Assembly: GCF_022430525.1 (NCBI RefSeq)
Contig: NZ_CP092519.1
Span: 1,366,454-1,430,453, forward strand
Source: Cetobacterium somerae
Lineage (GTDB): Bacteria; Fusobacteriota; Fusobacteriia; Fusobacteriales; Fusobacteriaceae
DNA: 64,000 bases
Direction of reading: 5' to 3'
Within the stretch, counting starts at the first letter, position 1, and each line of letters starts with the position of its first letter. The position numbers were made by a program, and so were the translations under genes. Under the pieces are notes generated by a model, which had not been told where the DNA came from, did not search any database, and was given only the letters and a program-made list of their open reading frames with translations. Of the stretch, positions 32,068 through 40,883 are shown one piece after another.

Positions 32068-33270
32068 TCAAATATTTTTAAAATATTCAATTATTTTTAA
32101 ATTTTCATTAAATTTAACTTCATCTATCACATAATTTTCTCCAAAATTTTCCATATCTTCATATAGTTTTTTAAATGTTATTATCTCTACACTCATTGTT
32201 AGTTTATAATTTTTTTCATCTGTTGTTTCACATTCAATCGTTGAAATATAGCCCATTTTTTTTAACATATCTAAAATTCCTCTAGTTAACTCTGTCGGTA
32301 TTTTTAAACTTTCAGATATCTCTATAGCAGATATTGGTTTATTATTTTTTAAATAATTTTCCATCAATGCTAGTAATACTTTTTGAGCAACTTTATACTT
32401 TGAAATAAAATTTATTTTTTTTATTATTCCAATTTTTCCTAAACTATCTCTATTTTGTAAAATATATGAAAAGTGTGCTCCTATTAAAATTAAAAACCAT
32501 ACAATTTTTAACCATATTAAGGAAAGTAACAGAACTGAAAAACTTCCATAGATTTTATTATATGTTGTTATTATTATCTGTAATCTTACTAATAACATAT
32601 TACTTTGATTTAACAAAAATGAAATTATAAAACTACTCCAAAGAGTTGGAACCAAATTTACTTTTGTATTTGGAAGAACAGTATAAAAAAATACAAAAAA
32701 TATCCACAATGCTAAATATGGTGCTATTAATTGTATTATATGTTTGCTGTAAAATATGTCAGTTTTTAGGTTAGTTAATATATTCGCTCCAATCACACTT
32801 ACTGGTAACATTAAAAAAACAATAAAATAATCAGTCACTTTCCTAAAAACACCTCTTGTTTTTCTAATTCCCCATATGCTATTTAATGCTTTTTCAATCA
32901 CAGAAAACATTGATACGATAACCCAACCTAATGATAAAAATCCTACTCCAGCAATAATTCCACTTCTAGTATTTTGGAGCAAATTTTGAGTTGTTTCTAG
33001 TATAAGATTTACTGTCTCCTCATTTAACGGCGAACTCTCCGTTAGTTGCTTAAGATAATAATTATCTATTCCAAACCATCTTCCAATACTAAACGCTATC
33101 GCTAAAACAGGTATAAAAGATAATGTTGTAAAATAACATAAGGTATTTGCCCATAAGTTTGAATTTGATCTTTTGTAGTTTTCTAAAGCTCCCTTCATTT
33201 GACTATAAAAATGAGTCAGTTGTAACTCATTTATATAATCTTTTATTTTATTTATAAATTTTATAATCAT
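32068..33270 (-). CDS. YihY/BrkB-family membrane protein
   Basis: This 400-residue protein has a cytosolic start and about six membrane helices (35-280) with the family signature SNLWANTLCYFTTLSFIPVLAIAFSIGRWFG and KALNSIWGIRKTRGVFRK. The C-terminal 120 residues form a soluble part with a winged-helix look (ISAIEISESLKIPTELTRGILDMLKKMGYIST). The family was once called ribonuclease BN in error; its true function is unknown. The upstream gap contains the terminator of murP. Confidence 0.88.
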   Translation of the reverse strand: MIIKFINKIKDYINELQLTHFYSQMKGALENYKRSNSNLWANTLCYFTTLSFIPVLAIAFSIGRWFGIDNYYLKQLTESSPLNEETVNLILETTQNLLQNTRSGIIAGVGFLSLGWVIVSMFSVIEKALNSIWGIRKTRGVFRKVTDYFIVFLMLPVSVIGANILTNLKTDIFYSKHIIQLIAPYLALWIFFVFFYTVLPNTKVNLVPTLWSSFIISFLLNQSNMLLVRLQIIITTYNKIYGSFSVLLLSLIWLKIVWFLILIGAHFSYILQNRDSLGKIGIIKKINFISKYKVAQKVLLALMENYLKNNKPISAIEISESLKIPTELTRGILDMLKKMGYISTIECETTDEKNYKLTMSVEIITFKKLYEDMENFGENYVIDEVKFNENLKIIEYFKNI

Positions 33271-33329
33271 CTAATCCCTCCCAATATATTCTTTTCTAAT
33301 TTTATCACATTTCCTTTATTAAAAAAATT

Positions 33330-33357
33330 AAAAGAACCTCTTTTAAGAGGTTCTTTT
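33330..33357. terminator. Terminator between murP and the YihY-like gene
   Basis: AAAAGAACCTCTT pairs perfectly with AAGAGGTTCTTTT around TT. It lies about 95 bases after the murP stop. The bases between (33358-33451) contain no further gene. Confidence 0.82.
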
Positions 33358-33451
33358 AATACGGGGGGATTATTTATTTTTATAACACTTTTTTCTTTAT
33401 TATATCTTTTAGACAAAGATCTTTAAAAAAAAGTTTTATTTTTTTATTTTT

Positions 33452-34846
33452 TTATATAGCTTCATCAATATCTTTTGGAATTCCAAAGAAATACGTTATT
33501 ATAAATCCTGCTATATAAGATATTCCTAATCCAATTATATAATATAAAATTTTTCCTGGAACAACTAATGGAATAGCTGTTATTCCTGCTGGTCCAAATG
33601 CTATTGTTTGTACTTTTGTAGCTGCTAAAAATGCTCCACCTATTCCCCCTGCTATTGAAGCTGTTATGAACGGTTTTCCTAACGGAAGTGTTACTCCATA
33701 AAGCATCGGTTCTCCTATTCCTAATATTGCAACTGGCATTGCAGATCTTATTATATCTCTTAGTTTTTTATTATTTTTTGCTTTTATATAAATTGCTGCA
33801 GCTCCACCTATTTGTCCTCCACCTGCCATACAAAGTATAGGAAATAACGAGATACTTCCAAATTGTGTTAGTTGAACCATATAAAATGGTATTAGTCCAT
33901 GATGTAATCCAACCATTAATAGAGGTAAAAACGATGCTGCTAATATAAATCCACCTATTATCGCCATCGGTCCTTCACTCATTATAAAAAATGAAAATAC
34001 TTTTATAATTCCATCTGAAACTACTCCTGCAAAAGGCATTATTGCAAATATTGTTAATGTTCCAACTATTAATAATGAAATCATAGGAGTTAAAATTGTA
34101 TCTAAAAAATCTGGTATAATTTTTCTTAGTTGCTTTTCAACCCAAGCTAAAATTGCAACACCTATTATTACACCTATTATTCCACCTTTACCTGGAATTA
34201 AAATACTATTTAACGGTACTTCTGCGTTATATAATCCCAATGCTTTTGAAAATATATTTATATTACCACTTATTGTTATTGCTCCAATAACTCCACCTAA
34301 AGCAGGTGTTGCTCCAAACTCATTAGCTGAATTTATACCCACAAATATTGCGAAATATGCAAATAAACCACTACCTAAAGTTTGAAAAAATGTTATCCAC
34401 ATAGGCATATCTTTTATTCCTTCTGCCGTGTATACATTTTGAAAATATCCTGCTATCCCATTTAAAAGACCTGCTCCTATTATCGCTGGAATTAATGGAA
34501 TAAATATATTTGCTAATCTTCTTAATACTGAAGAGAATTTACTTTGCTTTGACTTTACACTCTCTTTTGTTTTTTTCCATTCATCATTACTAGCTGATAT
34601 TTCTCCACAAAGTTTTTTCATTTCATCTGCTATTTTTTTACTTTTTCCTGGTCCTACAACTACTTGAATAGTATCATCTTTTATTACTTTTATAACTCCT
34701 GGAATTTCATCTAAGTTTTCAAAATCTACTTTATCGTTATCCTTAACAGAAACTCTTACTCTTGTCATACAATTATTTATAACTACTATATTATCTTTTG
34801 ACCCCAATTTTTCAATTATCTCTCTTGCAATTGATTGATTATCCAT
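33452..34846 (-). CDS. murP: PTS EIIBC for N-acetylmuramic acid
   Basis: This 464-residue protein joins an EIIB domain (1-85; phospho-cysteine Cys26 in NNCMTRVRV) to an EIIC membrane domain (110-455; ILGIGEPMLYGVTLPLGKPF). It phosphorylates N-acetylmuramic acid during uptake. No EIIA is present, as in E. coli MurP, so a separate EIIA must feed it. MurQ precedes it by 18 bases, which strongly supports the substrate. Confidence 0.9.
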   Translation of the reverse strand: MDNQSIAREIIEKLGSKDNIVVINNCMTRVRVSVKDNDKVDFENLDEIPGVIKVIKDDTIQVVVGPGKSKKIADEMKKLCGEISASNDEWKKTKESVKSKQSKFSSVLRRLANIFIPLIPAIIGAGLLNGIAGYFQNVYTAEGIKDMPMWITFFQTLGSGLFAYFAIFVGINSANEFGATPALGGVIGAITISGNINIFSKALGLYNAEVPLNSILIPGKGGIIGVIIGVAILAWVEKQLRKIIPDFLDTILTPMISLLIVGTLTIFAIMPFAGVVSDGIIKVFSFFIMSEGPMAIIGGFILAASFLPLLMVGLHHGLIPFYMVQLTQFGSISLFPILCMAGGGQIGGAAAIYIKAKNNKKLRDIIRSAMPVAILGIGEPMLYGVTLPLGKPFITASIAGGIGGAFLAATKVQTIAFGPAGITAIPLVVPGKILYYIIGLGISYIAGFIITYFFGIPKDIDEAI

Positions 34847-34864
34847 TTTACTCTCCCCTTGATA

Positions 34865-35761
34865 TTATTTTACTGCTTCTCTTATAAAACCTTTAGATTC
34901 ATTTAATCTTTCTAATGCTTCTTCTTTATTACATTTTAATAAAACCATTACAATTGCTACTTTTACTTGATTATTAGCTTTTTCTAATGCTTCTTGAGCG
35001 ACTTCATAACTACACCCCGTTATTTGCATCACGTTATTTTTTGCTCTCTCCTGCAACTTTATGTTAGTAATTTTCAAATCTACCATTAAATTTTCATAAA
35101 CTTTTCCTATCCCTGTCATTGAAGCAGTACTAATCATATTTAAAATTAATTTTTGAGCTGTCCCTGCTTTCATTCTTGTAGACCCTGTTAAAACTTCAGG
35201 ACCTACTTCTACCTCTATTGCCACATCTGCTATCTCTCCAATTTTACTTCTCTTATTACACGCAATTGCTATTGTTTTACAACCTAACTTTTTTGCATAT
35301 TCAATTCCACCTATTGCATAAGGTGTTCTTCCTGATGCTGCTATTCCACAAACTATATCATTTGATGTCAATTCTATTTCATTTAACTCTTCTATAGCTA
35401 ATTCTTTAGAATCTTCAGCCCCTTCTTGAGCTTCTACAAAAGCTTTTTCTCCTCCTGCTATCAATCCCATTACTTTTGTTTTATCTACTCCAAACGTTGG
35501 AGGACATTCCACAGCATCTAAAACCCCTAATCTTCCACTTGTTCCAGCTCCCATATATATCAATCTTCCATTATTATTAAAAGCTTCTATTATTAATTTT
35601 ACAGCTTTCTCAATCTTTGGAATAACCTCTTGAATACTTTCTGGAACTCTTTTATCTTCTTCATTTATAAGTGTTAGAATCTCTTTTATACTCATACTAT
35701 CCATGTTCATACTCTTTAAATTTCTTGTTTCTGTTGTTTTTCCTTCCAATATCTTTTCCAT
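34865..35761 (-). CDS. murQ: N-acetylmuramic acid 6-phosphate etherase
   Basis: This 298-residue SIS-domain enzyme cleaves the lactyl ether of MurNAc-6-phosphate to give GlcNAc-6-phosphate and lactate. GAGTSGRLGVLDAVECPPTFG marks the sugar-phosphate site. GGEKAFVEAQEGAEDS carries a catalytic glutamate, and GSTRMKAGTAQKLILNM is also conserved. A C-terminal UBA-like helix group follows. Its ATG directly follows the stop of the MurR-type regulator gene. With MurP it allows recycling or scavenging of peptidoglycan sugar. Confidence 0.96.
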   Translation of the reverse strand: MEKILEGKTTETRNLKSMNMDSMSIKEILTLINEEDKRVPESIQEVIPKIEKAVKLIIEAFNNNGRLIYMGAGTSGRLGVLDAVECPPTFGVDKTKVMGLIAGGEKAFVEAQEGAEDSKELAIEELNEIELTSNDIVCGIAASGRTPYAIGGIEYAKKLGCKTIAIACNKRSKIGEIADVAIEVEVGPEVLTGSTRMKAGTAQKLILNMISTASMTGIGKVYENLMVDLKITNIKLQERAKNNVMQITGCSYEVAQEALEKANNQVKVAIVMVLLKCNKEEALERLNESKGFIREAVK

Positions 35762-36610
35762 TTATTTCTCCACCCATCCCACTATTTTTTTACTTTTTTC
35801 TATATATTTTTTTACTTTTCTATAATCTTTTTGCATTAATCTTAAAAAAATACTATCTAGTATTATCATTTGCGCCATTCTCGATGAAATTGCTGAACTT
35901 CTTAATATACTTTCTTTAGAAACAACCCCAATATTATAATCACTTAAAGAAGAAAGACTATTTTTGCCAATTGATGTTATTGATACAACACAAACTTTCA
36001 TATCTTTAGCAATTTTTACAACATCTAAAACTTCTTGCGTTTCTCCTCTATGAGATATTGCTATAACTAAATCTTTTTCATTCATCGTTGAAAGTTTCAT
36101 AAGTTGCATCTGTTTACTATCATAGTGAACAGTATCTATTTTTATTTTCATTAATTTTAACTCTAAATCTCTAGCTACAATAGATGACATTCCCGCACCT
36201 ATTATTAAAATACGACCGCTTTCTCTAATTTTTTCTATAATAGTTTCAAAATTTTTATAATCAATTACTCCCACAGTACTATTTAAAGCTTCTATAGTTT
36301 CTGCTAATGTTTTTTTTGTAACCTCTTCTAAAGAATCTTCTAAGTCTATATCACTATGTATTTTATTTTTTGATGAACTTTTTTTATTTTCTAAATCTCT
36401 TTCTAATTGTAATTTAAATGCTATATATCCTGAAAATCCTATTTTTTTTATAAATTTAATAATTGAAGATTGACTTACTCCTATTTTTTTAGCTAACTCT
36501 GTCGAAGTAATCTCTCCTATCAAATTTTTATTTTTAACAACATATGTAGCAATTGTTTTTTCACTTTCAGATAAGTTATTTTTCATACTTTTTATAATAT
36601 TTTCAATCAT
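35762..36610 (-). CDS. murR: RpiR/MurR-family regulator
   Basis: This 282-residue protein has an N-terminal HTH_6 domain (NLSESEKTIATYVVKN, then LAKKIGVSQSSIIKFIKKIGFSGYIAFKLQL) and a C-terminal SIS sugar-phosphate-binding domain (RILIIGAGMSSIVARDLELKL). In E. coli MurR represses murQP and is released by MurNAc-6-phosphate. Here it is first in the murRQP operon, so it likely controls itself too. Confidence 0.9.
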   Translation of the reverse strand: MIENIIKSMKNNLSESEKTIATYVVKNKNLIGEITSTELAKKIGVSQSSIIKFIKKIGFSGYIAFKLQLERDLENKKSSSKNKIHSDIDLEDSLEEVTKKTLAETIEALNSTVGVIDYKNFETIIEKIRESGRILIIGAGMSSIVARDLELKLMKIKIDTVHYDSKQMQLMKLSTMNEKDLVIAISHRGETQEVLDVVKIAKDMKVCVVSITSIGKNSLSSLSDYNIGVVSKESILRSSAISSRMAQMIILDSIFLRLMQKDYRKVKKYIEKSKKIVGWVEK

Positions 36611-36630
36611 ATATCCTCCTTTACAGACAT

Positions 36631-36659
36631 ATATTACAACATATCAATTCCAAAATCAA
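36631..36659 (-). promoter_or_regulatory. murRQP promoter
   Basis: On the minus strand TTGATT (36659-36654) and TAATAT (36636-36631) are 17 bases apart, with ribosome site AAAGGAGG downstream. Confidence 0.55.
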
Positions 36660-36717
36660 GAATTTTTTATTTTATTTTTTATTTTTATATAAGAATATTT
36701 TATTCCTATAATTGAAT

Positions 36718-36744
36718 AAAAAAAGTGGAGAAATATTTCTCCAC
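36718..36744 (-). terminator. Terminator of the glm-cit operon
   Basis: GTGGAGAAAT and ATTTCTCCAC (36725-36744) form a perfect 20-base palindrome. On the minus strand a run of seven T follows (36724-36718), right after the citF stop. Confidence 0.88.
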
Positions 36745-36749
36745 AAACT

Positions 36750-38288
36750 TTATTTTACTTTTTTTATTGTATCTACAACAGTACCATCTCTATATTCAAC
36801 AACTGCAACTATTTCATCTTCAAATTCAATTTCATTCTCTTGTCCAGTCATATTTCTAGCTATTTCTCTTAACTCATCTATTGTTTTTATCGGAAGTTTA
36901 GAATCTTTAAATTTTTCTAATAAATCTTTTCTTAAAGGATTTATAGCAATTCCTCTTTCAGTTACAAGAATATCAACTGTTTCACCAGGTGTAGTTAATG
37001 TTGTAACTTTATCTTTTACAACAGATATTCTAGAGTTAACAAGCTGTGATACTATTATACATAATTTTGAACCTGCAGCTGTATCAGAGTGTCCACCTGA
37101 TCCTCCCATTATAACTCCATTAGATCCTGTTGTTACATTTACATTAAAGTTTGTATCAATCTCTGTAGCTCCTAAAATAACAACGTCTAACTTATTTACA
37201 ACTGCTCCTTTATTGTTTGCATTAGCATACATTGATGCTGACATCGTTATGTGTGCTGGATTTTCCTTAGCTGATTTTATAGCATCTAAGTCAAAACATT
37301 GAACATCAAACAAAGCTTTAAACAATCCCTCTTTATACATATCAACAATATATCCTGTTATTCCTCCAGATGCAAAACTTCCACAAATCTCTTTTTGCTT
37401 CATTATATTTTTTAACTGTGCTGCTACAGCTAAAGATATTCCTCCTGCACCAGTTTGAAAACTCATACCATTCTTTAAGTATCCAGATTCCTCAATAAAT
37501 TTTGCTGTTAAATCTGCAACTTTTAATCCTATTGGATTTTTAGTTATTTGAGTTGTTCCTGATACAATTCCTTTCGGATCTCCTATTGCATCTACAACTA
37601 AAACATAATCCACTAAAGTTTGATTTATTTCAATTGTTGTGTTTGGATACTCAACTAGATTATCTGTTATAGCTACAACTATATTCGCTAGCTCTGCATC
37701 TGTATGTGCATATCCTAATGCTCCACAAGCTGATTTCCCATCTACACCATTTATATTTCCGTATTCATCACTTGTAGGAGCTGCCATGAATGCAATATCA
37801 ATAGTTCTCTCTCCTGATTCAAATATTCTTGCTCTTCCACCATGTGTATGCATTATAGCAGGTCTTTCTAACTTTCCTTGAGATATAGCTTCGGCTACTG
37901 GTCCAGATATATATGCTGCATATATTTGAGTTACCACCTTATCTTCTATCATTTTTACTAATCCTTTATGACAAGGAAATATAGAACTTGCTGCTATTGT
38001 TATATTTTTATATCCTCTTTTTGCAATCTCTTCCATTACCATATTTAAAACAAAATCCCCATTTCTTAAATGGTGGTGAAACGAAACTACCATCCCATCC
38101 TTCAATGGTAATTTATCCATTAATTTATTTAAATCTGTATGTAATTTCGAATCTCGAACAGATATAGTTTTAAATTTAAAATCCTTTTTTATTACTCCAT
38201 CTTTATTTGAAAGATACCCTTTATATTGTTTTACGTTTCCATATCCTTCTATAAATTCAGGAATTTCTCTTCCTAAAATATTTTTCAT
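36750..38288 (-). CDS. citF: Citrate/citramalate lyase alpha subunit (CoA-transferase)
   Basis: This 512-residue subunit is the acyl-carrier-protein transferase of citrate lyase-type enzymes. Conserved stretches include DGMVVSFHHHLRNGDFVLNMV, ATIYAAYISGPVAEAISQGKLE-like regions and GSNGVIMGGSGGHSDTAAG. It swaps acetyl for the substrate on the acyl carrier. It closes an operon of methylaspartate-pathway genes, so citramalate rather than citrate is the likely substrate. The citC, citX and citG genes needed to make and load the prosthetic group are not in the window. Confidence 0.92.
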   Translation of the reverse strand: MKNILGREIPEFIEGYGNVKQYKGYLSNKDGVIKKDFKFKTISVRDSKLHTDLNKLMDKLPLKDGMVVSFHHHLRNGDFVLNMVMEEIAKRGYKNITIAASSIFPCHKGLVKMIEDKVVTQIYAAYISGPVAEAISQGKLERPAIMHTHGGRARIFESGERTIDIAFMAAPTSDEYGNINGVDGKSACGALGYAHTDAELANIVVAITDNLVEYPNTTIEINQTLVDYVLVVDAIGDPKGIVSGTTQITKNPIGLKVADLTAKFIEESGYLKNGMSFQTGAGGISLAVAAQLKNIMKQKEICGSFASGGITGYIVDMYKEGLFKALFDVQCFDLDAIKSAKENPAHITMSASMYANANNKGAVVNKLDVVILGATEIDTNFNVNVTTGSNGVIMGGSGGHSDTAAGSKLCIIVSQLVNSRISVVKDKVTTLTTPGETVDILVTERGIAINPLRKDLLEKFKDSKLPIKTIDELREIARNMTGQENEIEFEDEIVAVVEYRDGTVVDTIKKVK

Positions 38289-38307
38289 TAGAACACCTCA
38301 CCCTAAA

Positions 38308-39180
38308 TTAATCTAATAATCCAATCATTTCAGCAATTTCTAAAGTTTGGATAGCTCTATTTATAATTGGAAGATCAACCATCTTTCCATCTAAAGAGAA
38401 CACTCCTAATCCTTCTTTTTCCGCTTCTTCTTTTGCTGCCATAACTCTTAAAGCATGATTTATCTCCTGCTTTGTTGGAGAATACACTTCATGAATTGTA
38501 TCTATTTGTCTTGGATTTATAGCTAACTTTCCAGAGAATCCTAACATTTTAGCTTTTCTCGAATCTGCAGCTAATCCTTCGTAATCATTTGTATCAGTAA
38601 AAGGTGTATCTATTGCATCTACTTTTAATGCTTTACAAGCGTTTACTACCTTTGTTCTAGCATAAAATAACTCTTCCGAATCTTTAGTTCTTTTTACTGC
38701 TAAATCTGCTGCTAAATCTTCTCCACCTAATAAAACAGCTTGAATTCTATTAGAAGACTTTATTGTTTCATAAACAGTTTCCACTCCGTAAGCTGTCTCT
38801 ACTAAAGCATGAACTTTTATAGTTCCTACTTCAAAACCTTCCTCTTTTTCAATTCTTTCTAACTCTTTTTCTAAAATCTCCATATCTTCTGGAGTAGCCT
38901 TTGGAAGCAGTATTGCATCTGGCTTTAATCTAGCCATCTTATCTATATCTGTCATTGCAAATGGAGATGATAAAGGATTTATTCTTATTACAACTTCTGT
39001 TTCTCCATAATTCATCGTTCTCATAGCTTCTGTTACCAATATTCTTGCTGCATCTTTTTCTGTTAAAGCAACTGCATCCTCTAAATCAAATATTACTGAG
39101 TCTGCTCCAAATGTATCTGCTGTTTGTAGCATCCCTGGATTATTTCCAGGCATAAATAACATTGTTCTTCTTAATTTCAC
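38308..39180 (-). CDS. citE: Citrate/citramalate lyase beta subunit
   Basis: This 290-residue TIM-barrel lyase splits the acyl-carrier-bound acid to an oxo-acid and acetyl-carrier. It begins LRRTMLFMPGNNPGMLQTADTFGADSVIFDLEDAVALTEKDAAR, the CitE signature with the metal-binding glutamate and aspartate. VETAYGVETVYE and LLGGEDLAADLAVKRT follow. The start codon is GTG at 39180, 7 bases after GAGG. In this operon the natural product is probably pyruvate from citramalate. Confidence 0.93.
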   Translation of the reverse strand: MKLRRTMLFMPGNNPGMLQTADTFGADSVIFDLEDAVALTEKDAARILVTEAMRTMNYGETEVVIRINPLSSPFAMTDIDKMARLKPDAILLPKATPEDMEILEKELERIEKEEGFEVGTIKVHALVETAYGVETVYETIKSSNRIQAVLLGGEDLAADLAVKRTKDSEELFYARTKVVNACKALKVDAIDTPFTDTNDYEGLAADSRKAKMLGFSGKLAINPRQIDTIHEVYSPTKQEINHALRVMAAKEEAEKEGLGVFSLDGKMVDLPIINRAIQTLEIAEMIGLLD

Positions 39181-39207
39181 ACTAACACCTCACCTTAAAA
39201 GGAATAT

Positions 39208-39468
39208 TTAACAACCTCTTTTAACAGCTCCCTCAATTCTAGCTCTTATTGTATAATCTAAAGCTCCTTTATCTTGAGCTTTTACTAAAACTGAAGTAAT
39301 TCCCATCTCTTTTAATTTCTCTTCAATAACCATCTTTATATGATTTCCAAACTGCTTTTCTACAACACTTTCTAATTCAATACTTATTCCATTTTCACTT
39401 GGAGTTAACATTATAAATATATCATTAGACTCTAATGTTCCACATTTAGCGGGTTTATTTATTGTCAT
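39208..39468 (-). CDS. citD: Citrate/citramalate lyase acyl carrier subunit
   Basis: This 86-residue acyl carrier protein (gamma subunit) carries the phosphoribosyl-dephospho-CoA group on Ser14 in CGTLESNDIF. Its length and the closing ARIEGAVKRG fit the family. The ATG at 39468 is chosen with AGAGGTG upstream; an in-frame GTG nine bases earlier lies in the ribosome site. It is the first of the three lyase genes and is separated from mal by a hairpin. Confidence 0.9.
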   Translation of the reverse strand: MTINKPAKCGTLESNDIFIMLTPSENGISIELESVVEKQFGNHIKMVIEEKLKEMGITSVLVKAQDKGALDYTIRARIEGAVKRGC

Positions 39469-39503
39469 TCTATTCACCTCTTAGAATTTTCTATAAAATT
39501 AAA

Positions 39504-39532
39504 GGAAAAGGTAGGAGACCCCCACCTTTTCC
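39504..39532 (-). terminator. Internal hairpin between mal and citDEF
   Basis: On the minus strand GGAAAAGGT pairs with ACCTTTTCC around an 11-base loop, followed by TTTAATTTTATAG. It is likely a partial terminator that lowers citDEF expression relative to glmSLE-mal. Confidence 0.6.
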
Positions 39533-39548
39533 CAGAATTAAAAGTCTA

Positions 39549-40790
39549 TTACTTTCTTCTGTTTACTAAAGCTTCTACTCTGCTCATTTCGTTGAATACA
39601 ATCATGTATCCTTCGTCAACACCCATTCCTGGTTTTGCTAAAACTTGAAGAGCTCCACATGCCATAGCTATGTTTGTAGTAACCTCAGCTGATCTGTTAG
39701 TCTCGTTACAAGTTCCTCCACAGTAAGAACCAATTCCTACTTTATTACAATAAAGAATTGCATCTGCTATGTTATTTACTCCTCCTAAATCTGGAGTTTT
39801 TATTTGAACTACATGTCCAGCTTTAGCATCAGCAAAAGCTGCGATATCCTCATAAGTGTTACACCACTCATCAGCAACTAACTCGATTCCCATGTTTCTT
39901 CTATCTACTTCAGCTGTTAATGCTGCTAAAGCTTCAATTTGCTTATCTCTATCCTCTACGTCCATAGGACCTTCAATTCTTAATTTAAATGGTTTTGCTG
40001 CATCTACTAATGTTTGTAAATAGTCTGCCATTTTTGTTGTATCTCCATCAAATGCTGCTCCAATTGTTCCGTATACATCTATATGTAAAATAGGAGTATA
40101 ATCTTCTGAATCTCTTAAGTGGATTATTCTATCTCTTAACCATCCAACATACTCAAGTAATAACTCTCCATTTTTACCTAATTTTGTTTCTACATGATTT
40201 ATTAAAGCATGTGGTAAAACATCAGCAGATTTTATAATCATTTTGTCTGCATTCTCGTATCTGTTATCTCCTGATTGAGTGAATATAGGTCTTTTTGAAA
40301 TTTCTAGACCTGTATTATAGTCTTTTTGAATAACTTCAGCCATAGTTACTTTTCTAGCTTTTGCTACAGCATCTAATAAAGCTTGAGTAATTCCATATCT
40401 TATAGCAGTATGTAATCTTTTTCCATCTAATAACATTCCATCAAACTCTTCAGCTAATGATTTGAAGTTATCTAACTCTTTTCCAATTAACTTTGGAGCG
40501 ATTTCTTTTTCAATTACTGGAATAAAATCTTTAGCTAGGAATAATGGGTCTCTTCCTCCCGCACCAGAATATTGTACTGCTGCACAATCTCCAAATGCTA
40601 CTTGACCATCTTCTAATATTAATTGTACAGAGATTGCTTCTCCAGCTTGTCTAATTGAAGTAAATCCTTCTGTTACTGGCTCTCCTACATAAGCAAATCC
40701 ATCATGCCCTGCTCCTTTTTTTATAGCTCTTTGGTCATCAAAGTAAAAACCTGTTTTTCCTGCTGAACATACTACATCAACTATTCTCAT
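39549..40790 (-). CDS. mal: Methylaspartate ammonia-lyase
   Basis: This 413-residue enolase-superfamily enzyme removes ammonia from threo-3-methylaspartate to give mesaconate, the second step of glutamate fermentation. It starts MRIVDVVCSAGKTGFYFDDQRAIKKGAGHDGF. The metal-binding acids and the base lysine lie in ILHIDVYGTIG, RIEGPMDVEDR, ELVADEWCNTYED and VVQIKTPDLGG, and the end has YCGGTCNETNRSAEV. The length equals the Clostridium enzyme (413). It follows glmE by 93 bases, a gap that holds a hairpin. Confidence 0.96.
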   Translation of the reverse strand: MRIVDVVCSAGKTGFYFDDQRAIKKGAGHDGFAYVGEPVTEGFTSIRQAGEAISVQLILEDGQVAFGDCAAVQYSGAGGRDPLFLAKDFIPVIEKEIAPKLIGKELDNFKSLAEEFDGMLLDGKRLHTAIRYGITQALLDAVAKARKVTMAEVIQKDYNTGLEISKRPIFTQSGDNRYENADKMIIKSADVLPHALINHVETKLGKNGELLLEYVGWLRDRIIHLRDSEDYTPILHIDVYGTIGAAFDGDTTKMADYLQTLVDAAKPFKLRIEGPMDVEDRDKQIEALAALTAEVDRRNMGIELVADEWCNTYEDIAAFADAKAGHVVQIKTPDLGGVNNIADAILYCNKVGIGSYCGGTCNETNRSAEVTTNIAMACGALQVLAKPGMGVDEGYMIVFNEMSRVEALVNRRK

Positions 40791-40813
40791 TTTAATTCCT
40801 CCTGATTTTTACG

Positions 40814-40831
40814 AGGGAGATCTCTCTCCCT
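40814..40831. other. Hairpin between glmE and mal
   Basis: AGGGAGA pairs with TCTCCCT around TCTC, 23-40 bases before the mal start. No T-run follows on the minus strand, so it is more likely an RNA processing or stability element than a terminator. Confidence 0.45.
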
Positions 40832-40883
40832 AACTTTTATAATAAATCAAATTTTAAATAATATTTTTTTATTTTTATAGAAA

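Noticed and set aside
32068-33270. Ribonuclease BN activity for the YihY-like protein
   Set aside because: That name arose from a misassignment; the true RNase BN belongs to another family, so no nuclease function is claimed.
36712-37302. 196-codon rightward frame opposite citF
   Set aside because: It begins before the operon terminator and runs antisense to a conserved lyase gene; no ribosome site.
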